A stretch of 64,000 nt of DNA from Pseudomonas fluorescens (GTDB taxonomy: Bacteria > Pseudomonadota > Gammaproteobacteria > Pseudomonadales > Pseudomonadaceae). The notes under the pieces are model-generated. The model was not told the origin of the DNA, did not search any database, and was given only the letters and a program-made list of their open reading frames with translations. Made by a program: the position numbers and the translations under genes. Below are positions 27,752-37,339 of this stretch, one piece after another; the stretch's first letter is position 1, and each line of letters begins with the position of its first letter. The DNA lies in NCBI RefSeq assembly GCF_902497895.1, contig NZ_CABVHQ010000021.1, positions 25,894-89,893 of the forward strand, in the 5' to 3' direction.

Positions 27752-30441
27752 TGCTCATGGCCACTTTTTTTCGCCGCACCCAGATGCTGCTCTTGGCTCT
27801 CCTGTCCCTTGCTATTTGGCCTTTTAGTACCTGGGCGTCGGACTGGGTCGCCAGCGTGGATGAGCACAGCGGCCTGCCAATGCTGGTGCGCGGCGGCAGC
27901 CCTGTAGTTTCTTCTTCATTCACCTTTTGGGGAAGCGACTGGGCGTGGACGCCTTTTCCGACCGCATTCAAAGTGAACACCCCCTATAGTTACTCCCTGA
28001 CAGGCCAGAACAAACCGCTGGATTTCGACTTGACTGCGCAGGTTCAGAAGGAAGACCAGCAGAAGTTGACTTGGAACTTTGCCCTGGATGCACACAGCAT
28101 GAAGCCGGGCGTGATGGGCGGGGGCATCGTTTTCAAGTTCGATCCTGCCCTTTTCGCTGGAGAAATGGGTGAGCCGGTTTTGCTACCCGACAACCGCGGC
28201 TGGTCGTGGGGGAATGCACAAGGGAGACGCCTCGAAATGCGTTTTGAGCCTGCACTGGCGAGAGTGTACTTTGAACCAGGTGATAGATCTGAAGTGCGTG
28301 CTTTTTTCTACAAAAACACGATCAAACCCGGCCGCCAAAATTTCAAAGCCACCTTGAGCGTGTCTGGCGATGTGGAGCTCGGCCCAACCACTACCGAGCG
28401 CTTCGGGCTGGTGGACCCGAAGAGCTGGCCGAGTGACAAGCTCGACTGGAATACTTCGCCGGTCGATCTGTCCTTTCTTAACGCTCACGAAAGACCAGCC
28501 GGCAAGCGCGGCTTCGTCAAAGCATCCGGCGAGCAATTGCTATTCGCGGACAACACCCCGGCGCGCTTCTGGGGCACCAACCTGACGTCCTATACGCTGT
28601 TCCGCACGCCAGACGATGTCATCAAGCAGCAGGCGAAACGCCTGTCGGCACTCGGTTTCAATCTCGTACGACTGCACCACCATGACTCCCCATGGGTGAG
28701 CCCAAACATCTTTCGCGACAGCAACCTCACACATAACACCCAGCAACTAAGCCCGGATTCGCTGAAAAAAATTGACTGGTGGATCAAGTGCCTGAAAGAC
28801 GAGGGCATTTACGTATGGCTCGATATGCACGTCGAGCGAGCCCTCACTGCAAACGACAACATCTATGGCTTCGATGAAATGCCAAAAAATGACCATAACA
28901 ACGCCGACCTCAAGGGCTATGCGTATGTAAATATCACCATTCAGCAGGCGATGAAGCGCTTTACCGAAGCCTATTTGACCCATGTAAACACCTATACCGG
29001 CCTCGCCTATAAAGACGATCCGGCGATCGCCGCCGTACTGATCACCAACGAAAACGACGTCACCCAGCACTTTGGCAACGTCCTATTGCCAGACAAACAA
29101 GTGTCAAAGCACAACCAGGTCTACATGGCCGAGGCCGAGGCCTTTGCCAGACAGCACAATCTATCCACAAGCCAAACCTGGCGCTCTTGGGAGCCTGGCC
29201 CCGCCAAGCTGTTCCTTAACGATCTGGAGCGACGTTTCAACGTAGACATGATTCAGCACCTACGTAAATTAGGCGTGAGGGTACCCATCGCCACGACCAG
29301 TAGCTGGGGCGGCGATGGCCTAAGCTCCCTGCCGGCCCTTACCGCCGGCGACCTGATCGATGTCCATAGCTACGGGGGCCTTGGGCAGCTAGAGAAAAAC
29401 CCGCTTACCAGCGACGGTTTACTGAACTGGATTGCTGCCGGCCAAGTCGCAGGCAAACCCCTGACCGTCACCGAGTGGAACATTGAACCCTTTCCGACAC
29501 CCGACCGCCACTCGCTGCCACTCTACATGGCCGGCACCGCCAGCCACCAAGGCTGGGATGCGCTGATGCAATATGCCTACAGCCAGGAGCCGCTAACCGG
29601 CGGATGGATAAATGCCGACAACTGGCACGCCTATAACGACCCTGCAATGCTGGCCACCCTGCCTGCCGCCGCCTTGCTTTATCGCCGCGCAGACGTTCGC
29701 GAAGCAAACACGACCTATGTCTTCGCGCCGACGCCAAGCACTCTATTCAACCAACTTATAACACCGGCCAACGCTGCTCTACTGCGCACAGCCATGGAGA
29801 AAGGCAAGCTGCAAATCGCCATGCCACAGACGCCGGAACTGCCTTGGTTGCAACAGGGCATTATCTCGAGCAATGCTCAGGTGTTTCAGGACCCTGACCA
29901 GTCGCTGCTGGACGCCAATGCCAGCGAGTCCACGACAGACACTGGAGAGCTAAAGCGCAACTGGAAACAAGGCATCTACACCATTGATACGCCGCACACC
30001 CAGGCAGCAACCGGCTGGATCGGCGGCGAGTCGATCAGTCTTGGCAACATCCAGGTTCAAGTGAAGACCGCCAATGCCAGTGTGGTGGTACAAAGTCTGG
30101 ACGACGCGCCTGTCGGCCGATCGCAGGATTTACTGATTTCACTGGGCACCCGCGCCATCCCCAAAGACGACGACAAAATACCTTTTTATGTTGAGCCCCT
30201 CGAAGGCACGCTAACAATCCAGGCACCGCAAGGCTTGACACTTTTCACCCACGGCACCCTTGCGCAAACGAAGAAGTTGCCCGCCACCTACCTGGATGGA
30301 CGCTATACGATCAAGTTCGACGGCTTGCAGGCGTCTAATTGGTTATTTTTGAAAAAAAGCGTCCCGCAAGCTACAGCCTCAGGCGACGGACAGCCAAGCC
30401 CCGCCCGTACAGCATCATCCAGCGCACCGGCGACTCAATAA
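27751..30441 (+). CDS. Secreted glycoside hydrolase, clan GH-A fold
   Basis: This 896-residue exported protein has a signal peptide ending near TWASDW (about residue 30). A beta-rich N-terminal domain (30-260) is followed by a TIM-barrel region beginning RFWGTNLTSYTLFR, with FNLVRLHHHD and DWWIKCLKDEGIYVWLDMHV. Likely catalytic acids are E434 in ITNENDV and E575 in VTEWN, the spacing expected of clan GH-A retaining enzymes. A C-terminal beta domain and a Ser/Ala/Pro-rich tail follow. It is coupled to the polymerase gene, so it probably cuts or trims the exported polysaccharide. The exact GH family and linkage cannot be read. M3 (27757) is an alternative start. Confidence 0.85.
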   Translation: MLMATFFRRTQMLLLALLSLAIWPFSTWASDWVASVDEHSGLPMLVRGGSPVVSSSFTFWGSDWAWTPFPTAFKVNTPYSYSLTGQNKPLDFDLTAQVQKEDQQKLTWNFALDAHSMKPGVMGGGIVFKFDPALFAGEMGEPVLLPDNRGWSWGNAQGRRLEMRFEPALARVYFEPGDRSEVRAFFYKNTIKPGRQNFKATLSVSGDVELGPTTTERFGLVDPKSWPSDKLDWNTSPVDLSFLNAHERPAGKRGFVKASGEQLLFADNTPARFWGTNLTSYTLFRTPDDVIKQQAKRLSALGFNLVRLHHHDSPWVSPNIFRDSNLTHNTQQLSPDSLKKIDWWIKCLKDEGIYVWLDMHVERALTANDNIYGFDEMPKNDHNNADLKGYAYVNITIQQAMKRFTEAYLTHVNTYTGLAYKDDPAIAAVLITNENDVTQHFGNVLLPDKQVSKHNQVYMAEAEAFARQHNLSTSQTWRSWEPGPAKLFLNDLERRFNVDMIQHLRKLGVRVPIATTSSWGGDGLSSLPALTAGDLIDVHSYGGLGQLEKNPLTSDGLLNWIAAGQVAGKPLTVTEWNIEPFPTPDRHSLPLYMAGTASHQGWDALMQYAYSQEPLTGGWINADNWHAYNDPAMLATLPAAALLYRRADVREANTTYVFAPTPSTLFNQLITPANAALLRTAMEKGKLQIAMPQTPELPWLQQGIISSNAQVFQDPDQSLLDANASESTTDTGELKRNWKQGIYTIDTPHTQAATGWIGGESISLGNIQVQVKTANASVVVQSLDDAPVGRSQDLLISLGTRAIPKDDDKIPFYVEPLEGTLTIQAPQGLTLFTHGTLAQTKKLPATYLDGRYTIKFDGLQASNWLFLKKSVPQATASGDGQPSPARTASSSAPATQ

Positions 30442-30529
30442 CTAACCTGTCTTTTTTAAAATAATGGTCAAGCGGATACGCTGACGTTCCAATCTGCGCT
30501 TACACAGCAACAGTTTCCAGGAGAGCAGG

Positions 30530-31507
30530 ATGAATTTTTTGGTTGTTGGCGGCGCAGGCTATATCGGCTCGCACATGGTTAAGCAGTTACTGCATGCAGA
30601 TCACGAAGTGGTGGTGGCAGACAACTTTTCCACAGGCCACCGCAGCGCAGTGCCGGGCGGGAGATTGGTCGAACTGGACATAGCCGACGCGCAAGCCTTG
30701 GACGTCTTGTTTGCCGCACAACACTTTGATGGCGTGTTCCACTTCGCCTCATTTATACAGGTGGGCGAGTCCGTGACTGAGCCTGCCAAGTATTACCAAA
30801 ATAACGTGGCCGCCACCCTGACGCTGTTACAGGCCATGGTGCGTGCGGGAGTTAAAAACTTCATTTTTTCCTCGACCGCCGCCGTCTACGGTAACCCGGT
30901 GTATGTACCGATCGACGAGGAGCATCCCAAGGCCGCGATTAATCCTTATGGTCGCAGCAAGTGGATGGTGGAGCAGATGCTTGAAGATTTCGACCGCGCA
31001 TACGGGCTGAAATCGGTCTGCCTGCGCTACTTTAACGCCGCCGGAGCAGACCCTGAAGGACAGTTAGGTGAACGCCATGAACCGGAAACCCACTTGCTGC
31101 CCCTGATCCTGCAAGCCGCCTCCGGTCGGCGTCCAACCATCACCGTCTATGGCCGTGATTACGACACGCCTGACGGCACTTGCGTTCGCGACTACGTCCA
31201 CGTTGTCGATCTCGTTGCAGCTCACGCACTTGCCGTGGATTATCTACTGGCAGGCGGTGCAAGCACGGCGTTTAACCTCGGTAACGGGCAAGGATTCTCA
31301 GTACAGCACGTGATAGACATCGCGCGCCGCGTGACCGGCCAGGATATCGCCGTCAGCGAAGCACCACGTCGCGCTGGCGATCCACCACGCCTTGTGGCCG
31401 ATCCCCGCAGGGCCAACACATTACTTGGCTGGCAACCGCAATTCGGTTCACTTGAACAGATAGTGGCGCACGCCTGGAGTTGGGAGCAGAAGCACCCTTG
31501 GCACTGA
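30530..31507 (+). CDS. galE: UDP-glucose 4-epimerase
   Basis: This 325-residue cytoplasmic short-chain dehydrogenase interconverts UDP-glucose and UDP-galactose. It has the NAD-binding start VVGGAGYIGSHMV, FSSTAAVYG, the YxxxK pair in INPYGRSKWMVEQML, and LRYFNAAGADPEGQLGE. A good ribosome-binding site, CAGGAGAGCAGG, precedes ATG 30530. Its place after the polymerase and hydrolase suggests galactose, or an epimer made from a related UDP-sugar, in the polymer. Confidence 0.94.
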   Translation: MNFLVVGGAGYIGSHMVKQLLHADHEVVVADNFSTGHRSAVPGGRLVELDIADAQALDVLFAAQHFDGVFHFASFIQVGESVTEPAKYYQNNVAATLTLLQAMVRAGVKNFIFSSTAAVYGNPVYVPIDEEHPKAAINPYGRSKWMVEQMLEDFDRAYGLKSVCLRYFNAAGADPEGQLGERHEPETHLLPLILQAASGRRPTITVYGRDYDTPDGTCVRDYVHVVDLVAAHALAVDYLLAGGASTAFNLGNGQGFSVQHVIDIARRVTGQDIAVSEAPRRAGDPPRLVADPRRANTLLGWQPQFGSLEQIVAHAWSWEQKHPWH

Positions 31508-31551
31508 AAATCGGCACCAGCGAATAACGCCGAGCGCCTAAGGGTGACGCT

Positions 31552-32340
31552 CTAGTAGTAAGAGCGGTTTGGGGGCTCGGCCTTGTTCAGCACCGTGCCA
31601 ATCAAATTGGCTGTCCCCAGATGATGCAGGCTTTCCTCGATCTCTTTCTTGCTATTCATGCCGTTAGCGACCACAAGCAGAACGCAGTCGAATTTAGGCA
31701 AGACGGTAATCACATCATCCGAGCTCAACAACGGCGGCAAGTCGAAAATAACGATACGTGAGTTGTAGCGCTCGCGCAGATCAGTAATCAAATGGCTCAC
31801 CGTGGGTGATGACAGCACCTCAGTGGAGAGAGGAATCGGTTCACGCGTCGGCAGGACCACAAAGCGCGGTAAGGTCGGGTTGACCAGAACCTCTTGCAAC
31901 TCCGCTTCATCGGCCAGCAATTCATTGAGCGACTTTTCCATCGACAGACCCAGGCAGGCGCCCACTCTCGGACGACGCAAGTCGAAGTCCACCAGTAACG
32001 CTGTCTTGGTTGTGTGATGCGCGATACTCATTGCCAGGTTAATAGCCAACACCGTCTTGCCTGCCTCCGGAGTCGGAGAGGTGATGGCGAGCGTGCGCCA
32101 GCCATTTTCTTCCATGACTTTCAGAACTTGCGTACGCAGCAGATCGAAAGCCCCGCCCATTTTCGAATTCTTGTTGTAAGCCACAATGCGGTTGCGCTCG
32201 AGATGCTCTGGCCGCAAAGGTTCAACCTGGGTTTGAACATAACTGAGCGCATTCAGACTTGTAGACTGCGCCGTCGGTGTCATGGCTCTTGACGAGGTCT
32301 GTGGCTCGGATTTTTCGGTATCGGGCTTGATTATTTCCAT
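31552..32340 (-). CDS. CpsD/CapB-type tyrosine kinase ATPase of polysaccharide export
   Basis: This 262-residue cytoplasmic P-loop ATPase of the bacterial tyrosine-kinase/MinD-like family controls polymer assembly together with a Wzz-type membrane partner. Walker A is TSPTPEAGKTVLAINLA, Walker A' is ALLVDFDLRRPRVG, and Walker B is RIVIFDLPPLL. The C-terminus ends NRSYY, a minimal tyrosine cluster. It lies 11 bp after the Wzz/GumC-like gene, as in split Cap/Cps pairs where kinase and chain-length protein are separate. Confidence 0.9.
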   Translation of the reverse strand: MEIIKPDTEKSEPQTSSRAMTPTAQSTSLNALSYVQTQVEPLRPEHLERNRIVAYNKNSKMGGAFDLLRTQVLKVMEENGWRTLAITSPTPEAGKTVLAINLAMSIAHHTTKTALLVDFDLRRPRVGACLGLSMEKSLNELLADEAELQEVLVNPTLPRFVVLPTREPIPLSTEVLSSPTVSHLITDLRERYNSRIVIFDLPPLLSSDDVITVLPKFDCVLLVVANGMNSKKEIEESLHHLGTANLIGTVLNKAEPPNRSYY

Positions 32341-32351
32341 GGCGATATTCC

Positions 32352-33917
32352 TTATGCAAACCGGCCCAGAGCTTTAAACATCAGAAGATCCAGAGGCATG
32401 TAGAGGAAGTGCATGAGCACCAAAAGGATCGCGATCATCGCGACACCACACACGATCAGCCGCGTTCGCCACTGCTTGCGGCGTGCCAGTTCAGCCTTGG
32501 TGTGAATGTAAGGAATGGTAACCAATACACGTCTACCCAGCACACTGGCCAGGGCTTCAGCACCGCGCACACGCTGACTCATCATCTCGAGGAGCATCAC
32601 CAGTGCGCCAGAGCCCAATGGGGCGAGAACAAAGCCCATGGCAACCACTTTTTTACGGTTTGGCCTCACCGGCTTTTCGGGCATCAGCGGCGACTCCAGA
32701 AGAACAAAACGCTCGGCTTTGTTTTCCTGTTCCAGGCTTTCTGAAATTTTCGCACTCATTTCCTTGGTGCGAATCTCCTCATATTTTTTACGCGCGTTTT
32801 CATGGTCACGCATTAGCGTGACCAAGCCGCGCTCGACTTGCGGGGTCTCAATAATTTGCGTCTCGTAGGCTTCTATTTTGCTGAGTATTTCCTGCTTTTG
32901 ATCGGTCAGCGACTTGATACGTGCTTGTGCGGCGGCGATCCGGGCCTGAGCCTTGGCAACGTCCAGACTGACCGGACTCGCTGCACCACGAGCGCCACCT
33001 TTGCCAGCCTCAAGTGCAGCAATTTTGCGTTTGACGGCACGCACGTCGGGGTGGGCTTGCGTATACAGCGACAGCAACCTGGTGTACTCCGCTTTGAGGC
33101 TACCCAGATCCTGTGGTTTATCAGCTGCCGTACCGGGCGCTCCAGGCTTGGTCGCTAGCCCGGCATTCGCAGCGGAAAGCTCCAACTCATTGAAGCGCAA
33201 CTCCTCACGGGCTGCTTTGTAGTCACGGTCGACCTCTTTAAGCTCGGTTTCGGCGCGCGACAACATACTCATGCGCAGCTCCTGATGCTCGGGCAGCGCG
33301 TTGCTGTGTGCCTGCTTGAAGTCCGCCAACCGGTTCTCCAAGGCTTCCAGTTCCACCCTGAGCTTGTCCGCCTCCTGCGTCAGGAACTCTGTGGTTTCAC
33401 TGGCGCGTTCGGTGCGCTGCTTGATGTTTTCATCCAGAAACAGCGTCACCAGCTCGTTGGCAACTTTGTTCGCAATCTCTGGCTGCCTGTGCTCAAAGGA
33501 AAGACGGAAAGCAATCGTCACCTCTCCGCGCCCCTTAACGGCAGCACTGACCAGGGAGACGGTAATCGCATTGCGCATTTCATCGATCTTCTCGGTAACG
33601 CTCAACTGCCTGCTTTGCGAAGCGAAAAGATTGTATTTGTCGATGATCCCTTCCAGATGCTCACGGGTCATCACGCGCTGGCGAATGACTTCGATGCGTT
33701 CATCGGCAAAGGTATTGTTGTTCGCCGCCACCAGGTCAGGCGAAATCTGCTGAGACTCGACCAGAATAGTGCCGGATGACTCATAGGTGGGCGGGAGAGA
33801 GAGCGCGACCGCCACGCACACGCCAAGTATGACCGCGAAACTCAGAATCAACAGCAAGGCGCGGTGCTTGATGATAGCGATGTAGTCGTTGACCGACATT
33901 TCGTATTCAGAGGTCAT
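32352..33917 (-). CDS. Wzz/GumC-type chain length and export protein
   Basis: This inner-membrane polysaccharide co-polymerase has about 521 residues. An N-terminal Wzz domain begins MSVNDYIAIIKHRALLLILS, followed by the first membrane helix. A long periplasmic coiled coil (about residues 160-390) precedes the proline-rich PEKPVRPNRKKVVAMGFVLA motif before the second helix, and a further hydrophobic segment lies at the C-terminus. It has no fused kinase; the separate ATPase follows. ATG 33917 (MTSEYEM) is preferred to the upstream GTG. It lies 20 bp after the outer-membrane barrel gene. Confidence 0.91.
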   Translation of the reverse strand: MTSEYEMSVNDYIAIIKHRALLLILSFAVILGVCVAVALSLPPTYESSGTILVESQQISPDLVAANNNTFADERIEVIRQRVMTREHLEGIIDKYNLFASQSRQLSVTEKIDEMRNAITVSLVSAAVKGRGEVTIAFRLSFEHRQPEIANKVANELVTLFLDENIKQRTERASETTEFLTQEADKLRVELEALENRLADFKQAHSNALPEHQELRMSMLSRAETELKEVDRDYKAAREELRFNELELSAANAGLATKPGAPGTAADKPQDLGSLKAEYTRLLSLYTQAHPDVRAVKRKIAALEAGKGGARGAASPVSLDVAKAQARIAAAQARIKSLTDQKQEILSKIEAYETQIIETPQVERGLVTLMRDHENARKKYEEIRTKEMSAKISESLEQENKAERFVLLESPLMPEKPVRPNRKKVVAMGFVLAPLGSGALVMLLEMMSQRVRGAEALASVLGRRVLVTIPYIHTKAELARRKQWRTRLIVCGVAMIAILLVLMHFLYMPLDLLMFKALGRFA

Positions 33918-33937
33918 AATTATCACAATGCTGAGTT

Positions 33938-35074
33938 TCAGAGACCGGGATAACTATAAATCAGGGTCAACCCGACGACATTTGCACTGGCATCCGGCAA
34001 GCCATCTTGCTGGCGTTCTTTGTACGTGTAGGATAGGCGCGCATTCCAAAAAGGCGAGAGCTCTTGACTAAACCAGGCACCTAAATTACGCAGGGTATTA
34101 GGCGTCTGCCCTTTAGAGTCTTGCCATGCGGCATCAAAACCGGTGCGTCGGGTCTCATCGATGGAATAACTCCATGTACCCCTCAGGCTATCAACCTCGA
34201 CGAACCCGCCGTCCCCGCTGGCAACTGTACTGCGACCGGCGTCGATGCTTGCATCAAAACGCTCACCGGTATATTGCAACGCAAAACCGCCCTGGCCAGT
34301 GGGGTCGCTATCCGTACCGGAGACTTGATTGAGACCCGCGTAGACCGTCCCCTTAAGTTTCTCGGAGAGCTGGACATTCAAGCCAACCGTGGGAGTGTAG
34401 CTGTTCGAGGAAGCCACCGCAGATCCCTCCGGTTCATAGCGCCTCACGCCAAAACGGGTGAACAGCTCGACCCGCTCACTCCATGCATAGTTCCAGCTAA
34501 AGCGGGTCGCCAGCTCGTCATAGTTGATCAGTGAATCAATATCGTAAGTGACATGAGTGTAGTCAGTCTCGTTAACCAGGGTACTTCGCTCGCTGAGAGC
34601 AGAACGCCAGTTGGCGCCCAGCGAATAAAGCTTTTGCGTGCCATCGGGAGCAACCACGCCGGTTTCCTGAACCGCAGTGGAGAGCGTAGAGCTCTCTTCG
34701 TATCTCGCCGTGAGTCCAAAACCACCCGTTTCGGTCTCGCGCTGCCACCCTAACTTTAATCTGGGATCTTCACGGTCCGAAACGATGGACGTATCAGACG
34801 AACGCACGACATTCAACCCGAGACCGAACTGGAACTCATCCTGCCCGGAAGTACCCACGAGGCTGTAATCGGGGGCGATGATGGTACGGGTCACCCCCTT
34901 CTCACCACTGGTAAGAAGCAGTGGATTGCTGTCGTACTCGACAGTCGTAGGCAGCGCTATTGCCGATTGCCAAGTGGCAGCATAGGCCATGCCGGAATAC
35001 GGCAGGCTCAGTATTGCAGTCGCAATACCGGTTGTTCGCAACAGAAGCAAGATAATCCCTAATGCATTGCGCAA
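33938..35074 (-). CDS. Outer-membrane beta-barrel protein of the polysaccharide export set
   Basis: This 378-residue protein has a signal peptide ending near GMAYAA. Repeated amphipathic beta strands with alternating aromatic residues (RLKLGWQRETETGGFGLTAR, SLGANWRSALSERSTLVNET) follow, and the end GLTLIYSYPGL is typical of outer-membrane barrels. Comparable barrels are placed between Wza- and Wzz-like genes in exosortase-associated EPS loci. It starts 2 bp after the Wza-like stop. It probably helps the polymer across or onto the outer membrane; this is inferred. Confidence 0.82.
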   Translation of the reverse strand: MRNALGIILLLLRTTGIATAILSLPYSGMAYAATWQSAIALPTTVEYDSNPLLLTSGEKGVTRTIIAPDYSLVGTSGQDEFQFGLGLNVVRSSDTSIVSDREDPRLKLGWQRETETGGFGLTARYEESSTLSTAVQETGVVAPDGTQKLYSLGANWRSALSERSTLVNETDYTHVTYDIDSLINYDELATRFSWNYAWSERVELFTRFGVRRYEPEGSAVASSNSYTPTVGLNVQLSEKLKGTVYAGLNQVSGTDSDPTGQGGFALQYTGERFDASIDAGRSTVASGDGGFVEVDSLRGTWSYSIDETRRTGFDAAWQDSKGQTPNTLRNLGAWFSQELSPFWNARLSYTYKERQQDGLPDASANVVGLTLIYSYPGL

Positions 35075-35076
35075 TG

Positions 35077-35643
35077 TTATGGCACGATCAGCGTATCGCC
35101 GGCCTGCAGTTGAAAATTGGTGGACATGTCATCCCCGGACATCAAATCGTCGTAATGGACGGGCAAGATCTCTTGTTTAGCTCCATTGCGGCGCACGACC
35201 TTGATCTCATCCACTTTGGCGAATTTGTCGAACCCGCCCGAACCGCTCAATACTTGCAGCACTGCCGTTGGGCCTGACATCTGCACGGGGCCGGGCTTCA
35301 GCACTTTGCCCTGCACATAGACAAGATTGCCTGCAGTGCTCGTGATGACAACACTGACGTCCGGATTGGGATCGGATATGTATTTTTTAAGGCTGGCAGC
35401 GATTTTCTTCGCGACTGCAGTGGCATCGAGCCCCGCAACATCGATTTGCCCTGCCAGCGGGAAGGTAATGTTGCCGTCGGGAAGCACCTGCGCTTCCACA
35501 TCTTTCAGTTTCTCATCGCCCCAAACGGAAACAGTAATGGAATCACCCGGATTTAGCCGGTAAGCCGCGGGTTTTTCGTCGGCACTGGTAACGCTGGGCA
35601 AGACCACCAGCGCGCAGAGCACAGGTAATAACAAACGCAACAT
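35077..35643 (-). CDS. Polysaccharide export protein (Wza/GumB-like, short form)
   Basis: This 188-residue exported protein has a poly_export domain (YRLNPGDSITVSVWGDEKL, VLPDGNITFPLAGQIDVAG) and one SLBB-like segment (VYVQGKVLKPGPVQM), ending QAGDTLIVP. ATG 35643 is chosen because GGAGG lies 7 bases upstream and a signal peptide (MLRLLLPVLCALVV) follows; the longer frame to 35895 lacks support. It is shorter than Wza and lacks the C-terminal pore helix, as in short XrtA-type export proteins. It is the first gene of the export operon. Confidence 0.9.
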   Translation of the reverse strand: MLRLLLPVLCALVVLPSVTSADEKPAAYRLNPGDSITVSVWGDEKLKDVEAQVLPDGNITFPLAGQIDVAGLDATAVAKKIAASLKKYISDPNPDVSVVITSTAGNLVYVQGKVLKPGPVQMSGPTAVLQVLSGSGGFDKFAKVDEIKVVRRNGAKQEILPVHYDDLMSGDDMSTNFQLQAGDTLIVP

Positions 35644-35731
35644 AGGGATCCCTCCGACTAAGTAGCAGGCAAGGAGTTTCACATAAAAACGGGGCGAAAG
35701 CACTCCCTCTCCTTTGACGCCAAAGAAACGA

Positions 35732-35851
35732 TCAAACAGCAATCGCCTCGCGCTTCCTGGCGGCCAATTTCCGCCGATGCAACGCACCCGCAACCAGAAG
35801 GACAGCCCCGGGCAGCGGAACAGTGGCATCCAGGGAAACCTTGAAAAAGGC
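35732..35851 (-). pseudogene. Orphan PEP-CTERM-like tail
   Basis: The minus-strand frame from 35851 reads KVSLDATVPLPGAVLLVAGA and then LHRRKLAARKREAIAV to a TGA at 35732-35734. The VPLPGA motif, short hydrophobic stretch and basic end match a PEP-CTERM sorting tail. In-frame stops (TAG, TAA) lie just upstream and there is no start codon, so it is the severed end of a lost gene. It sits directly upstream of the export operon. Confidence 0.55.
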
Positions 35852-35907
35852 TTACCGTTTCTAGTGAAATACCGGTGAAACTCAACAATGGGCACAACTC
35901 AATTCAA

Positions 35908-36010
35908 CTGTGTGGGCTTGCCCGCGAAGACGTCGTCTCAGCCAACAAATGTGCTGAACCTACAACCGCTTGCGCGGACAAGTCGGATCGCCGCAGCGCC
36001 GCTCCCACAG
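35908..36010. repeat. REP-like intergenic inverted repeat pair
   Basis: The left arm, ctgtgtgggcttgcccgcg, and the right arm, atcgccgcagcgccgctcccacag, have the look of pseudomonad extragenic repeats of the 'gtgggagcgggcttgc' family in opposed orientation. It lies between the fsr gene and the export operon leader. Confidence 0.55.
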
Positions 36011-36042
36011 GTATCGTGTTTCACTGCAGATCTGCGGCAGCC

Positions 36043-37260
36043 TCACGCCTTCCTGGTTCTTGGCAGAAAGATCGCCAAGACCCCCAACAGCGGCAAGAAC
36101 GAACACAGGAAGTACACGTATTCGATGCCATGAACATCCGCCAGATGCCCAAGCAGCGCCGCGCCAATCCCGCCAAAACCGAACATCAAGCCAAAGAATA
36201 CTCCGGCGATCATCCCGACGTTACCCGGTACTAGTTCCTGAGCGTAGACCACAATGGCCGAAAATGCCGAAGCCAGGATGAAGCCGATCAGCACGCTCAG
36301 CACACTGGTCCAGAACAGGTCCACGTGCGGCAGCAACAAGGTGAACGGCGCCACGCCGAGGATCGAGAACCAGATCACCGCCTTGCGACCGATCCTGTCG
36401 CCAATCGGCCCGCCGAAGAAGGTCCCCGCCGCTACCGCGCCGAGAAACAGGAACAGATGCAGCTGCGAGCTGGCGACCGACAGGTCGAACTTCTCGATCA
36501 GGTAGAACGTGAAATAGCTGGTAAGGCTGGACATATAGAAGTACTTGGAGAACACCAGCAGCCCGAGTACCACCAAGGCACTCAACACCCGCCCCTTGGA
36601 CAATCCATGGGTCGCCGCCTGGCCTTGCTTGAGTTTGAAAAGACTCAGGTGGTTGGCGTACCAGTGGCTGATGCGATAAAGCACGAACAACGCAAAGACG
36701 GCGAACAGCCCGAACCAGGCCACGTTGCCTTGACCGAACGGAATGATGATCGCTGCCGCCAGTAGCGGTCCGAACGCCGATCCAGCGTTACCGCCGACCT
36801 GGAAGGTCGATTGCGCCAGACCATAGCGCCCGCCGGACGCCAGTCGGGCGACCCGCGAAGCTTCCGGGTGAAAGGTCGAGGAGCCGATGCCAATCAACCC
36901 CGCCGCCAACAGAATCAATGCAAAGCTGCCCACCTGGGACATCATCAGGATCCCGATCAGTGTGCAGACCATGCCGGCCGGCAACAGAAACGGCTTGGGA
37001 TGCCGATCGGTGTAATACCCGACCCATGGCTGCAACAGCGAAGCGGTGAGCTGAAAGGTCAGCGTGATCAGGCCGACCTGAGTGAAGCTCAGCCCATAGT
37101 TGGCCTTGAGCATCGGATAGATCGACGGCAGCACCGACTGAATCAAATCATTGATCAAATGTGCGAGGGCCACGGCACCGATGATGCGCATGACCAGCGG
37201 GTTGGTTTGTGCGGCGGTAGAAGCCGGGGCCGCGGTGGTCTGAAGGTTACTGATAGCCAT
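36043..37260 (-). CDS. fsr: MFS transporter, fosmidomycin-resistance (Fsr) type
   Basis: This 405-residue, 12-helix major facilitator resembles E. coli Fsr, an exporter giving fosmidomycin resistance. The diagnostic N-terminus is HLINDLIQSVLPSIYPMLK. It is followed by LSFTQVGLITLTFQLTASLL, LLQPWVGYYTDRHPKPF and GSSTFHPEASRVARLASGG. ATG 37260 (MAISNLQ) is preferred over the 18-residue Cys-rich extension, which looks non-coding. It is separated from the EPS locus by a REP-like pair and seems functionally unrelated to it. Confidence 0.92.
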   Translation of the reverse strand: MAISNLQTTAAPASTAAQTNPLVMRIIGAVALAHLINDLIQSVLPSIYPMLKANYGLSFTQVGLITLTFQLTASLLQPWVGYYTDRHPKPFLLPAGMVCTLIGILMMSQVGSFALILLAAGLIGIGSSTFHPEASRVARLASGGRYGLAQSTFQVGGNAGSAFGPLLAAAIIIPFGQGNVAWFGLFAVFALFVLYRISHWYANHLSLFKLKQGQAATHGLSKGRVLSALVVLGLLVFSKYFYMSSLTSYFTFYLIEKFDLSVASSQLHLFLFLGAVAAGTFFGGPIGDRIGRKAVIWFSILGVAPFTLLLPHVDLFWTSVLSVLIGFILASAFSAIVVYAQELVPGNVGMIAGVFFGLMFGFGGIGAALLGHLADVHGIEYVYFLCSFLPLLGVLAIFLPRTRKA

Positions 37261-37339
37261 AAGAGTTTCCGTACAACAGATGGATGCGCACATGCAGGTG
37301 CGACAATGTGCCATTTTTCAGTGCGGCAAAGCCATCCCC

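Noticed and set aside
35644..35895. Longer N-terminus for the Wza-like protein
   Set aside because: The GGAGG site and signal peptide at 35643 define the start, and the extra segment overlaps the PEP-CTERM tail remnant in another frame.
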